The notes under the pieces: generated by a model | Database searches by the model: none | What the model saw: the letters and a program-made list of their open reading frames with translations, nothing else | What the model was told of the DNA's origin: nothing | Position numbers and translations under genes: made by a program | Source: an uncultured Alistipes sp. | GTDB lineage: Bacteria; Bacteroidota; Bacteroidia; Bacteroidales; Rikenellaceae | NCBI GenBank assembly: GCA_900549685.1 | Contig: UROX01000006.1 | Coordinates: 1-33,563, forward strand | Length of the DNA: 33,563 nt | Reading direction: 5' to 3' | Shown: positions 7,399-14,832 of the stretch, piece after piece | How the letters are laid out: every line of letters starts with the position of its first letter | How positions within the stretch are numbered: the first letter of the stretch is position 1

Positions 7399-8651
7399 GG
7401 GTTCGGACGGTTTGACGTCGATGACGTGTTATGGGGTGTTTCCGGGGCGGTTCTGTCCGGAGACGGAATCTCCGCGCCGCCCGGCGATTTTTTGCGGATG
7501 CGGTCCATGATGACGGCCAGCGCGCCGTCGCCGGTCACGTTGCCGGCCGTTCCGAAGCTGTCCATCGCGATGTAGAGGGCGATCATCAGTCCCTGCAGGT
7601 TCTCGTCGAACCCGAGCATGGATTGCAGCAGACCCAGCGCCGCCATGATCGCCCCGCCCGGTACGCCGGGGGCCGCGATCATCGTGATGCCGAGCATCAG
7701 GATGAATCCGGCGTAGAGGTCGAGACCGGCGGGCATGGAGGTCATGTACGTGATGGCCATCGCGCAGGCCACGATTTTGAGAATGCTGCCCGAGAGATGG
7801 ATCGTCGCGTTGAGCGAAACGACGAATCCGGCCAGTTCCCGATCGACGCCGTTCCGGACCGTACATTCCAGCGTGACGGGAATCGTCGCGGCCGACGACT
7901 GCGTGCCGAGCGCCGTCAGGTAGGCGGGCAGCATCGTGCGCAGCATTTTCAGCGGATTTTTCCTGGCAACGAGTCCCGCGATGCCGTACTGGAACAACAG
8001 CAGGGCGATGTGCATGACGAAGATCAGCAGGATGATCTTCAGAAACAGCGACAGGATGCCTGCGACCTGTCCTTCGACGCCCATTTTCAGGAAGATGCCG
8101 AAGATGTAGAGCGGCAGCAGCGGAATGATCGCCCGGCCGATGAGCATCGAGACGATCTCCCGGAGCTCGGCGAGCGCCGCCTTGAGTCCTCCGTTCGTCC
8201 GGCCCGTCAGTCCCAGCCCCAGCACGAAGGCCAGCAGCAGTGCGGAGGTGACGCCCATGAGCGGAGGCATGTCGATCGTAAAATACGGAGAGAACGGAGT
8301 GTGTTCGACCGCTTCGACGGGATTGATGCCGGCTCCGGGATCGAGCAGCAGCGGATAGCTCCATCGGCAGACGAAATAGGAGAAGAATCCCGCCGCGAGC
8401 GTGGAGCCGTAAGCGAGCAGTGCGGTCAGCCCCAGCAGACGTCCGGCACCGGTGCCGAGTTCGGCGATGCCGGGTGCGACGAGTCCGAGGATGATGAGCG
8501 GAATGGAGAACCCTAAGAACTGTCCGAAAATGTCGTTGAACGTGGCGAAGAACCGGGCGACGGGCAGAGGCAGAAAGGTCGAGCAGAGCATGCCCGCCGC
8601 CATGGCGAGCAGAATGCGGGGAAGAAGACCTGTCTTTTTCAGCAGTTTCAT
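7395..8651 (-). CDS. Dicarboxylate/amino acid:cation symporter (DAACS family)
   Basis: A 418-residue inner-membrane transporter of the GltPh/SstT/GltP fold, with six or more N-terminal hydrophobic helices. HP1 is GTQSSAATIPVT (249-260), the TM7 motif is NATIHLSGS (281-289) in place of NMDGT, HP2 carries PGVPGGAI (329-336), and TM8 is DSFGTAGNVTGDGA (364-377). Aligned to GltPh, Asp394 (D364), Thr398 (T368), Asn401 (N371) and Asp405 (D375) are kept. Arg397, which holds the side-chain carboxylate of aspartate, is Gly367, and Asp312 is Ser287. I infer a neutral amino acid substrate (SstT- or ASCT-like) and possibly altered sodium coupling. The C-terminal 30 residues are polar and probably disordered. 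It shares an ATGA overlap with the aminotransferase gene. Confidence 0.9.
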   Translation of the reverse strand: MKLLKKTGLLPRILLAMAAGMLCSTFLPLPVARFFATFNDIFGQFLGFSIPLIILGLVAPGIAELGTGAGRLLGLTALLAYGSTLAAGFFSYFVCRWSYPLLLDPGAGINPVEAVEHTPFSPYFTIDMPPLMGVTSALLLAFVLGLGLTGRTNGGLKAALAELREIVSMLIGRAIIPLLPLYIFGIFLKMGVEGQVAGILSLFLKIILLIFVMHIALLLFQYGIAGLVARKNPLKMLRTMLPAYLTALGTQSSAATIPVTLECTVRNGVDRELAGFVVSLNATIHLSGSILKIVACAMAITYMTSMPAGLDLYAGFILMLGITMIAAPGVPGGAIMAALGLLQSMLGFDENLQGLMIALYIAMDSFGTAGNVTGDGALAVIMDRIRKKSPGGAEIPSPDRTAPETPHNTSSTSNRPNP

Positions 8652-8943
8652 GGTGTTCGGCGTTGTCGTTCGCTGCGGACCGTGTCCGTGTCGGACCCTC
8701 TCTTGTCCGCCGGCTGCGGTCGAAATGGGCAGCGATCTGCGATAGTCGTTTCCGTGCGCTTCGGTTGTACGGGTGGCGCTTTCCCCCGGAATATGGTGCC
8801 GGTATGTCGTCGTCCGGGCGCTGTGGCTTCCCGTTCGGGCCGTAGTCGGAGCCGCCTCTGTCTGTGTCTCGGATCGGACTTTGTCCCGCCGCGCTTTCGG
8901 AGGACTTCGGAAAGCGGCCGTCGTATGCCGGTGCTGCGAAGGG

Positions 8944-9861
8944 CTATTTCTTGAGCGCTTCGAACCCGAGTCCGTAGACGCCCATGACGCTTCCGAAGGT
9001 CATAAAAGCGCCCGGATCGACCTCTTTGATGACACGGAACAGCGTGCTCGTTTCGTTTTTGCGGCAGACGACCATCACCACCTTCGTCGGTTTTTTCGTG
9101 TACCAGCCCTGTCCGTCGAGCAGCGTGACGCCGCGGTGCATCTCGCTGAAAATGCGTTCGGCGATTTCGTCGTGTTTGGGCGAGACGATCAGAATCTGCG
9201 TCGATTGGCGGTTGCCCGCCATCACGGCGTCGATCGTGTAGCCGAAGACGGCCACCATGACGTAGCCGTAGACGACCGCCGTGATCCCGAAGATGATGAC
9301 GGAACATCCGATGACGATCAGGTCGAATAGCATCAGGATCTTGCCGTAGCTGATCGTTTTGTATTTGTTGATAATCATCGCGATGATGTCCACGCCGCCC
9401 GTGCTGCCCCCTTGCGTGAAGCAGATGCTCACGCCGGCCCCGGCCATCGCGCCGCCCAGGATCGCCGAGAGCAGCTTGTCGTCGGCCAGCCCGAGGATGT
9501 CGTTTGGGACGGTACTCTGCATGACGCCCATCGCCACCGTGATGGCGAGGATGGCATAGATCGTTTTGGCGCCGAATTTGAGTCCGATCAGGATCGAGGA
9601 GATCACGACCAGCACGGCGTTCAGCACCAGAAACGTGATCCACAGCGGGACACCCCCGTCGGTTCCTCCTGTGGCGTAATAGAGCAGCAGGCCCACGCCG
9701 TTGAGGCCGCCGCCCATGACGCCGGCCGGGATGAGGATACTCGTCCATGCGAAGGAATACATCATCAACCCGATCGTAATCAGTCCGAATTCCTTGAAGA
9801 TCGTCAGCAAAGTGCTCGTCAGGGACTTCTGTAAGCCGTTTTTCGAAGAAGCGTTTTTCAT
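8944..9861 (-). CDS. YitT family membrane protein
   Basis: A 305-residue protein with about five predicted membrane helices in the first 210 residues and a soluble C-terminal DUF2179 domain (about 220-305). The segments GVMGGGLNGVGLLLYYATGG and FTQGGSTGGVDIIAMIINKY are typical of the YitT/YebE (DUF161) family. The DUF2179 part includes RGVTLLDGQGWYT and ends DPGAFMTFGSVMGVYGLGFE. Function is unknown; transport or signalling roles are guesses. I chose the ATG at 9861 (MKNASSKNG) because the frame continues for another 650 codons antisense to priA without family features. A promoter with both boxes lies upstream. The symporter gene lies 292 bp downstream on the same strand. Confidence 0.9.
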   Translation of the reverse strand: MKNASSKNGLQKSLTSTLLTIFKEFGLITIGLMMYSFAWTSILIPAGVMGGGLNGVGLLLYYATGGTDGGVPLWITFLVLNAVLVVISSILIGLKFGAKTIYAILAITVAMGVMQSTVPNDILGLADDKLLSAILGGAMAGAGVSICFTQGGSTGGVDIIAMIINKYKTISYGKILMLFDLIVIGCSVIIFGITAVVYGYVMVAVFGYTIDAVMAGNRQSTQILIVSPKHDEIAERIFSEMHRGVTLLDGQGWYTKKPTKVVMVVCRKNETSTLFRVIKEVDPGAFMTFGSVMGVYGLGFEALKK

Positions 9862-9977
9862 TTCCGAATCGCAGTCGTTTGTCGGCGGGACATGTTTTTC
9901 GCCGTCCCGGTTCTTCCCGCCGGAGAAAAAAGCGTTCGCTCGGTCTTTTCGCGGCGGAAGGTGGTTGTTCCGGTAAA

Positions 9978-10007
9978 CAAATATCGTTAAATTTTTCATT
10001 TCAGCAA
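9978..10007 (-). promoter_or_regulatory. Candidate promoter for the yitT-type gene
   Basis: On the minus strand a TTG (10005-10007) is followed after 19 bp by GATATTTG (9978-9985), one mismatch from TAnnTTTG. The spacing fits Bacteroidetes housekeeping promoters, and the leader would be about 110 nt. Confidence 0.42.
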
Positions 10008-10256
10008 TTGTTTTGCCGTATTTTGTCGGGACGACCGGGAGCTTTCGGCGGGCCGGTGTCTCGGTGCCGGAACATTCCGCTTTCGTCCGTCGCCGGTTGC
10101 GACGGCGAGCCGCGTATCCGGATCGGGTTCTCTCTGATTCTGGGCCGAAGCGGTTGTCCGCAAAACGTGTCGGCTGCCGTTTTTCGTCGGCATATCGAAA
10201 AATTGCGGCCGTGTCCGTCGAAAGCGGACGGTGGGTCCTCGCGTCCGAAAATCCGT

Positions 10257-10264
10257 TATCTTTG
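10257..10264 (+). promoter_or_regulatory. Candidate -7 box for priA
   Basis: TATCTTTG is a perfect TAnnTTTG match 41 bp before the priA ATG, implying a leader of about 35 nt. No clear -33 TTG is seen. Confidence 0.48.
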
Positions 10265-10305
10265 CATCGGAGCCTCGTGCGGGGAGCGCCGCTCCGACGG
10301 ATATT

Positions 10306-12573
10306 ATGAAAGAGACCTATGCCGATGTGATTCTGCCGCTGGCCATGCCGGCGATGACCTTCGCGGTGCCCGAGGCGATGCTGCCGGAGATCGCCGAAGG
10401 CAGTGCCGTGGTCGTGCAGTTCGGCAAACGCAAGTTCTATACGGGCGTAGTGCGGCGGTTGCACGACCGGAGACCCGATGCCGGGACGGTCAAACCCGTC
10501 GTGCGGACGGTGGGGGCCGCTCCGCTGGCCACGTCGGTGCAGCTCCGGTTGTGGGATTGGCTCTCTTCCTATTATATGTGTCCGGCCGGAATGGTGCTTC
10601 GGGCTGCGTTGCCGGCCAGATTCAAGTCCGACGGGTGGACGCAGGACGAGACGCTGAGGGGTACCTACGCGCCTCCGCGCGAAGTCCGGCTGGGCCTGTG
10701 TCCGGAAATCGACAGCGAAGAGAAACTGCACGCCGCACTGGATTCGCTCGCCCGCTGTGCGGCGCAGCGTCGGGCGCTGTCCGAATTCATCGGCCGGGCG
10801 GACATTCCCCGGGCCGGGTATTCGGGCACATTGCCCAAGAAAGGGTTTCCCGCCTCGCCCGCCGTGATCGGGGCTTTGTGCGACAAAGGGATTCTCCGGC
10901 AGGTATCGCAGGAGATACGCAGGGACGATGTCCGTGTCCTGCCGGCCCGGCTGCCCGAACTGACCCCGGTCCAGCAGCAGGCCCGGGAGCGGATCGACGC
11001 GCTGTTCGCCGAAAGGGACGTCGTGCTGCTGCACGGCGTGACGGGCAGCGGCAAGACCGAAATCTATATCCGGCTCATGGCCGAGGCGCTGGAGCAGGGG
11101 CGTAACGTGTTGTATATGCTGCCCGAAATCGCGCTGACCACACAGCTGATCGAACGGATGCGGAGATATTTCGGCGATGCGGTGACAGTCTATCATTCGG
11201 GCCTGAACGACAACCGCCGGGCCGAGGTGTATCGCAATCTGCTCGAAAGTCATGGCGGCCGGATCGTGCTGGGCGTCCGTTCGTCGGTGCTGCTGCCGCT
11301 GCCGGAACTTTCGCTCGTCATCGTGGACGAGGAGCACGAGACCAGTTTCAAGCAGACCGATTCTGCGCCCCGTTACCACGGCCGCGATACGGCCATCGTA
11401 CTGGCTGCGCTGTGCGGAGCCAAGACGCTGCTGGGCAGTGCCACGCCCTCGGTCGAATCGTATTTCAACGCTGCGACCGGCAAATACGGTCTCGTTGCGC
11501 TCGGCGAGCGGTATGGCGGGGCGGTGCTGCCGCAGGTGGCGGTGTCCGATACGCGGCAGGCTGCCCGCCGCGGCGAAAAATACGGACATTTCAACAAGGC
11601 GTTGCTCGACCGTATCGGAGAGACGCTGGATGCCGGACGGCAGGTGATTCTGTTCCAGAACCGCCGGGGATTTTCTCCCTATGTGGAATGCGGCGACTGC
11701 GGATGGACCGGCGCGTGCCCCGACTGCAACGTCTCGCTGACCTATCACAAATGCGACGGCACGCTTCGCTGCCATTATTGCGGATACCGCATGCCGTTGC
11801 CCGCGCATTGTCCGTCATGCGGAGCCGGAAACATCCAGCCCCGCGGTTTCGGGACCGAGAAGATCGAGGAGGAGCTGGCCGGATTTTTTCCCGAGGCGTC
11901 GATCGGCCGGCTCGATGCCGATACGACACGGTCGAGCAGGGCGTACAGCCGTATCGTCGGGGCCTTCGAGCGGGGCGAGACCGATATTCTTATCGGTACG
12001 CAAATGATTACCAAAGGATTCGACTTCGGGGGCGTGTCGCTGGTAGGGATTCTCAATGCCGACAACATGCTTAATTTTCCCGATTTCCGGGCCGGCGAGC
12101 GGGCCTTTCAGACCATGATGCAGGTAGGCGGGCGTGCGGGCCGTCGGGAGGAGCGGGGAACGGTCGTGATCCAGACGGCCCAGCCTTCCCATCCGGTGAT
12201 CGTCCAGGTACGCGACGGCGATTACGAGGCGATGGTCCGAAGTCAGCTGGCCGAGCGCAAGGCGTTTTTCTATCCGCCCTACTGCCGTCTGATCGCCGTC
12301 GTGTTCCGGCACAGGGACAAAGCGTTGCTCTGTCGTGCGGGAGAGGTGTTCGGCCGTCGTGCCCGTGAGACGTTCGGCCGTCGGCTGCTGGGGCCCGAAC
12401 CTCCGCCCGTGGACCGGATACGCGGGCAATTCCTGATCCGTTTCATGCTGAAAATCGAAAGGCAGAATTCTGTCGCCTCAGCCAAAAAACTATTGCAGGA
12501 GCTTTTCGACCGCTTGCATGCCGTACCCGAGTTCCGGGGGATCGAATGGGCGGTCGATGTCGATGCACAGTAG
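10306..12573 (+). CDS. priA: Replication restart helicase PriA (primosomal protein N')
   Basis: PriA recognises abandoned replication forks, unwinds the lagging strand and starts primosome assembly. The 755-residue protein shows the N-terminal 3'-DNA-binding domain (about 1-110), Walker A GVTGSGKT (244-251), the DEEH box (341-344) and GSATPS motif III. It also has a zinc-binding insertion with eight cysteines (462, 465, 471, 474, 489, 492, 502, 505) and a helicase C domain with the QMITKGFDF and GRAGR motifs. The ATG at 10306 (MKETYADVILPLAMP) fits the family start and the upstream -7 box. The 25 extra in-frame upstream codons lie before that promoter and are excluded. A hairpin at 12584-12631 may end the transcript. 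Confidence 0.96.
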   Translation: MKETYADVILPLAMPAMTFAVPEAMLPEIAEGSAVVVQFGKRKFYTGVVRRLHDRRPDAGTVKPVVRTVGAAPLATSVQLRLWDWLSSYYMCPAGMVLRAALPARFKSDGWTQDETLRGTYAPPREVRLGLCPEIDSEEKLHAALDSLARCAAQRRALSEFIGRADIPRAGYSGTLPKKGFPASPAVIGALCDKGILRQVSQEIRRDDVRVLPARLPELTPVQQQARERIDALFAERDVVLLHGVTGSGKTEIYIRLMAEALEQGRNVLYMLPEIALTTQLIERMRRYFGDAVTVYHSGLNDNRRAEVYRNLLESHGGRIVLGVRSSVLLPLPELSLVIVDEEHETSFKQTDSAPRYHGRDTAIVLAALCGAKTLLGSATPSVESYFNAATGKYGLVALGERYGGAVLPQVAVSDTRQAARRGEKYGHFNKALLDRIGETLDAGRQVILFQNRRGFSPYVECGDCGWTGACPDCNVSLTYHKCDGTLRCHYCGYRMPLPAHCPSCGAGNIQPRGFGTEKIEEELAGFFPEASIGRLDADTTRSSRAYSRIVGAFERGETDILIGTQMITKGFDFGGVSLVGILNADNMLNFPDFRAGERAFQTMMQVGGRAGRREERGTVVIQTAQPSHPVIVQVRDGDYEAMVRSQLAERKAFFYPPYCRLIAVVFRHRDKALLCRAGEVFGRRARETFGRRLLGPEPPPVDRIRGQFLIRFMLKIERQNSVASAKKLLQELFDRLHAVPEFRGIEWAVDVDAQ

Positions 12574-12583
12574 CGGTCGGTGT

Positions 12584-12631
12584 CCGATAGGGGTAGGCTG
12601 TCGGTCGGGGAAGACAGCCTCGGAATATCGG
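12584..12631 (+). other. Two-part stem-loop after priA
   Basis: Eleven bases after the priA stop, an outer 6-bp stem (CCGATA with TATCGG) encloses an inner 8-bp stem (AGGCTGTC with GACAGCCT), with 5-nt internal loops on each side and a 10-nt apical loop. No U-tract follows, so I call it a 3' end stem-loop rather than a proven terminator. Confidence 0.45.
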
Positions 12632-12795
12632 GAGATGGTTCACGTAGGCATACCCGTCTCTCTATGCGATGATTCGGCTGGCTTGCATTCGTCTCCGTCC
12701 CGTTCGGACTGCGGCTTTTGAGTTTGGCCGAGGCAGGCCTCTTCGTCGTTTGCGTCTTTCGGAAGCTCTCGATCGTCTTCGGCCCTGCCTGCCGA

Positions 12796-12826
12796 TTGTG
12801 TAAGTCCTGCGAAATGTTTATCTTTC
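12796..12826 (+). promoter_or_regulatory. Candidate promoter for comF, very close to the start codon
   Basis: TTG (12796-12798) is followed after 20 bp by TATCTTTC (12819-12826), one mismatch from TAnnTTTG. The box ends 6 bp before the comF ATG at 12833, so transcription would begin at or next to the start codon. Confidence 0.35.
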
Positions 12827-12832
12827 CGCTGT

Positions 12833-13570
12833 ATGACGATACCCGGTTATTTTTCCGAAATTTTCCGACTGTTCTATCCCGAACGATGCGCCGCCTGCGG
12901 CTGTGCCTTGCCCGAGGGTGCCGCATTTCTGTGTCCCCGTTGCCGGTGGGATATGCCGCTGACGGGTTATGCTCGCGAACACGACAATCCCGTGGCCCGG
13001 AAATTCTGGGGCTTGCTGCCGGTCGAGGAGGCCTGTGCCATGATGTTTTTTGTCCGGGGAAACCAGTATCGGTCGATGATCCACGATTTCAAATACCGGG
13101 GCCAATGGCGTACGAGCCTGCGTCTGGGCGCGATGCTGGGGACCGAACTGCGCGACGGAGGACTGTACGACGGGGTGGATGTCGTCGTGCCCGTGCCGCT
13201 GCATGGCCGGAGGCTGCTCGTCCGGGGATACAATCAGGCCGAGTATCTGGCTTGGGGAATCGCGGAAGCCCTGCATCGGGAGGTGGATCGCCGGAGCGTC
13301 GTGCGCAGCACATACAACCGTTCGCAGGCGACTACGCGAGTCCGTAGCGACCGTTGGGAGAATGTGAAGGATATTTTTTCGGTCCGTCGGCCCGAACGGC
13401 TTTCGGGCCGGCATATTCTGCTCGTGGACGACGTGCTGACGACCGGAGCCACGCTCATGGCCTGCGGTGAGACGATACTCCGGGCCGTGCCCGACTGCCG
13501 GATCAGCGTCGCCGCGCTCGCCGTGTCGGCTTACGAGCTTTTCGGTGGCCGGGGCAAGGGCGGGTTGTGA
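12833..13570 (+). CDS. ComF family phosphoribosyltransferase-like protein
   Basis: A 245-residue protein with an N-terminal zinc-ribbon-like knuckle (C19xxC22 and C34xxC37) and a type I phosphoribosyltransferase domain. The PRPP-binding loop is VDDVLTTGATL at 198-208, and VVVPVPLHGRRLLVRGYNQA (about 117-136) is a ComF hallmark. In competent bacteria ComF-type proteins act in handling of imported DNA, while in many other bacteria the role is undefined. The gene follows priA at 259 bp and converges on the araC-type gene with only 20 bp between stops. The last 13 bp pair of an inverted repeat falls within its 3' end. The start at 12833 is the only ATG before the Cys motif. Confidence 0.92.
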   Translation: MTIPGYFSEIFRLFYPERCAACGCALPEGAAFLCPRCRWDMPLTGYAREHDNPVARKFWGLLPVEEACAMMFFVRGNQYRSMIHDFKYRGQWRTSLRLGAMLGTELRDGGLYDGVDVVVPVPLHGRRLLVRGYNQAEYLAWGIAEALHREVDRRSVVRSTYNRSQATTRVRSDRWENVKDIFSVRRPERLSGRHILLVDDVLTTGATLMACGETILRAVPDCRISVAALAVSAYELFGGRGKGGL

Positions 13571-13582
13571 GCCGACACGGCG
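13519..13582. other. 13-bp inverted repeat at the comF/araC convergent junction
   Basis: CGCCGTGTCGGCT (13519-13531, inside the comF coding end) is exactly mirrored by AGCCGACACGGCG (13570-13582), starting at the last base of the comF stop. The 38-nt spacer is coding. A stem in either transcript could act as a shared terminator between the convergent genes, though no U-tract follows on either side. Confidence 0.4.
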
Positions 13583-13590
13583 TATTCCCG

Positions 13591-14469
13591 TCATTCGGAG
13601 TCGCGGAAAGCTTTGGGCGTCATGCCCGTATGTTTCTTGAAGAAGCGTCCGAAGAACGACGGATTGGGAAAGTTCAGGTAGTCGGATATTTCCTGTACGG
13701 TCATCCGCGTGGTCTTGAGTTGTGCCCGGGCTTCGAGAATGACCGTTTCGTTGATCCAGTCCATGACGCTTTTGTCGCTGACCTTTTTGACGACGGCCGA
13801 CAGGTATTTGGGCGACAGGCACAGTTCGCGTGCGTAGAATCCCGTGTTGCGCTGTTCTTTATAATGGAGCATGACCAGGCGCATGAGTTTTTTGAAAATC
13901 TCTTCGCTGCGGCTCGGCTTGCGGTCGTCCATCGGATGGCGCCGCTGGTAGATGGCGCTGATCTCGAAAAAGAGCGTCAGCAGCAGATGGAGTCCGATTT
14001 CGCGGACATATATATGATTCCGCCGCACCGTTTTGGTACGGAGAAACGAAAGAAAATCGAGCAACATCTGTGAATCCTCGTGCGAAAGCGTGCAGATCGG
14101 GTTCTGAAAAATGTAAGGGTAGAGCGGAATGACGGACTGCGGTACTCCCTTGAGAAAATCGGTGGAATAGATGACCATGCAGAGCCGGAAATCCTCGCTG
14201 CGCCATGGGATGTGCACGAGGGATCCCTGGAAGATCACGAGCAGGTCGCCCTGCTGCACTTCGTAGGATTCCAGATTGATCGTTATGTGGGCCTCGCCTC
14301 CCGTGCAGACGGCCAGTATCCCGCCCTGGATGCGGACGGGACGGTCCAGCAGCCCCGTGTCGTTCCAGTTGCGGTCCGAGACGACGAAATGGTCGGACAT
14401 ACATGCCGTGCCGTCCGATTCGGCGAACCGGGCGATGCGCAGCGTCGGCAATTCTTTCTTTTTGGCCAT
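13591..14469 (-). CDS. AraC family transcriptional regulator
   Basis: A 292-residue regulator with an N-terminal cupin-like sensory half (about 1-170) and a C-terminal AraC/XylS double helix-turn-helix domain (about 190-290). The second HTH signature is visible (VQEISDYLNFPNPSFFGRFF), followed by the classic FKKHTGMTPKAFRDSE ending. The first HTH contains ARELCLSPKYLSAVVKK. The ligand is not identifiable. It is divergent from the ATP synthase operon, with 363 bp between starts, and has its own promoter with both boxes. Whether it controls atpD or distant genes cannot be told; AraC-type genes in Bacteroidetes often regulate distant targets. Confidence 0.92.
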   Translation of the reverse strand: MAKKKELPTLRIARFAESDGTACMSDHFVVSDRNWNDTGLLDRPVRIQGGILAVCTGGEAHITINLESYEVQQGDLLVIFQGSLVHIPWRSEDFRLCMVIYSTDFLKGVPQSVIPLYPYIFQNPICTLSHEDSQMLLDFLSFLRTKTVRRNHIYVREIGLHLLLTLFFEISAIYQRRHPMDDRKPSRSEEIFKKLMRLVMLHYKEQRNTGFYARELCLSPKYLSAVVKKVSDKSVMDWINETVILEARAQLKTTRMTVQEISDYLNFPNPSFFGRFFKKHTGMTPKAFRDSE

Positions 14470-14694
14470 GATCTTTTTCTTACCGATTCGATATGCGCGG
14501 GTATATCCTTATCCGTGTGCCTCCGAAAAGCCATGCGACGGTTTCGGGAGGATGGAAATTCCGGCCCCCTTCCGAAGCGGAACGGCCCGGAATCGCGACC
14601 GGGGCCGGCTGTCGTCGGAACCGGGGACGACGATCCCCTCCGTCGATACATGAAAGGATATAATCACCTTAATACATAAGTGTTTATTTTCGCA

Positions 14695-14726
14695 CAAAGG
14701 TAATCATACCGGAGCGATCGTGCAAA
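14695..14726 (-). promoter_or_regulatory. Candidate promoter of the araC-type gene
   Basis: On the minus strand TTTG (14723-14726) is followed after 20 bp by TACCTTTG (14695-14702), a perfect -7 box. The leader would be about 215 nt. Confidence 0.5.
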
Positions 14727-14801
14727 GTTTATATCGGATTGAATATGTCTTTTGGATCATCAAAAGTGTCGATCAGGACTTTTTTCCTCTGTTCAACTCC
14801 G

Positions 14802-14809
14802 TACCTTTG
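14802..14809 (+). promoter_or_regulatory. Candidate -7 box of the ATP synthase operon
   Basis: TACCTTTG matches TAnnTTTG and ends 23 bp before the atpD ATG, giving a short A-rich leader of about 17 nt (ending AAAAGTTGAGAT). A T-run about 20 bp upstream could serve as a weak -33 element. Confidence 0.5.
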
Positions 14810-14832
14810 AGAACATTTATAAAAGTTGAGAT

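Larger units (their letters stand above)
9862..10305. other. Divergent intergenic region between the yitT-type gene and priA
   Basis: These 444 bp separate divergent genes and hold the two candidate promoters described at 9978-10007 (minus) and 10257-10264 (plus). The middle is GC-rich and I see nothing else in it that I can support. Confidence 0.5.
14470..14832. other. Divergent regulatory region araC-type gene / atpD
   Basis: The 363-bp region holds two back-to-back promoters about 100 bp apart (minus 14695-14726, plus 14802-14809). Between them lies a 6-bp inverted repeat CTTTTG / CAAAAG with a 6-bp spacer (14749-14766), about 50-67 bp upstream of the expected atpD start of transcription. 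That is a possible activator or repressor site. No coding frame of interest is present. Confidence 0.5.

Noticed and set aside
9862..11808. A minus-strand open frame that extends the YitT-type protein by about 650 codons, antisense to priA
   Set aside because: The family start is the ATG at 9861, a promoter lies at 9978-10007, and the extension is low in complexity (many R, H, Q, P) and overlaps well-supported priA coding.
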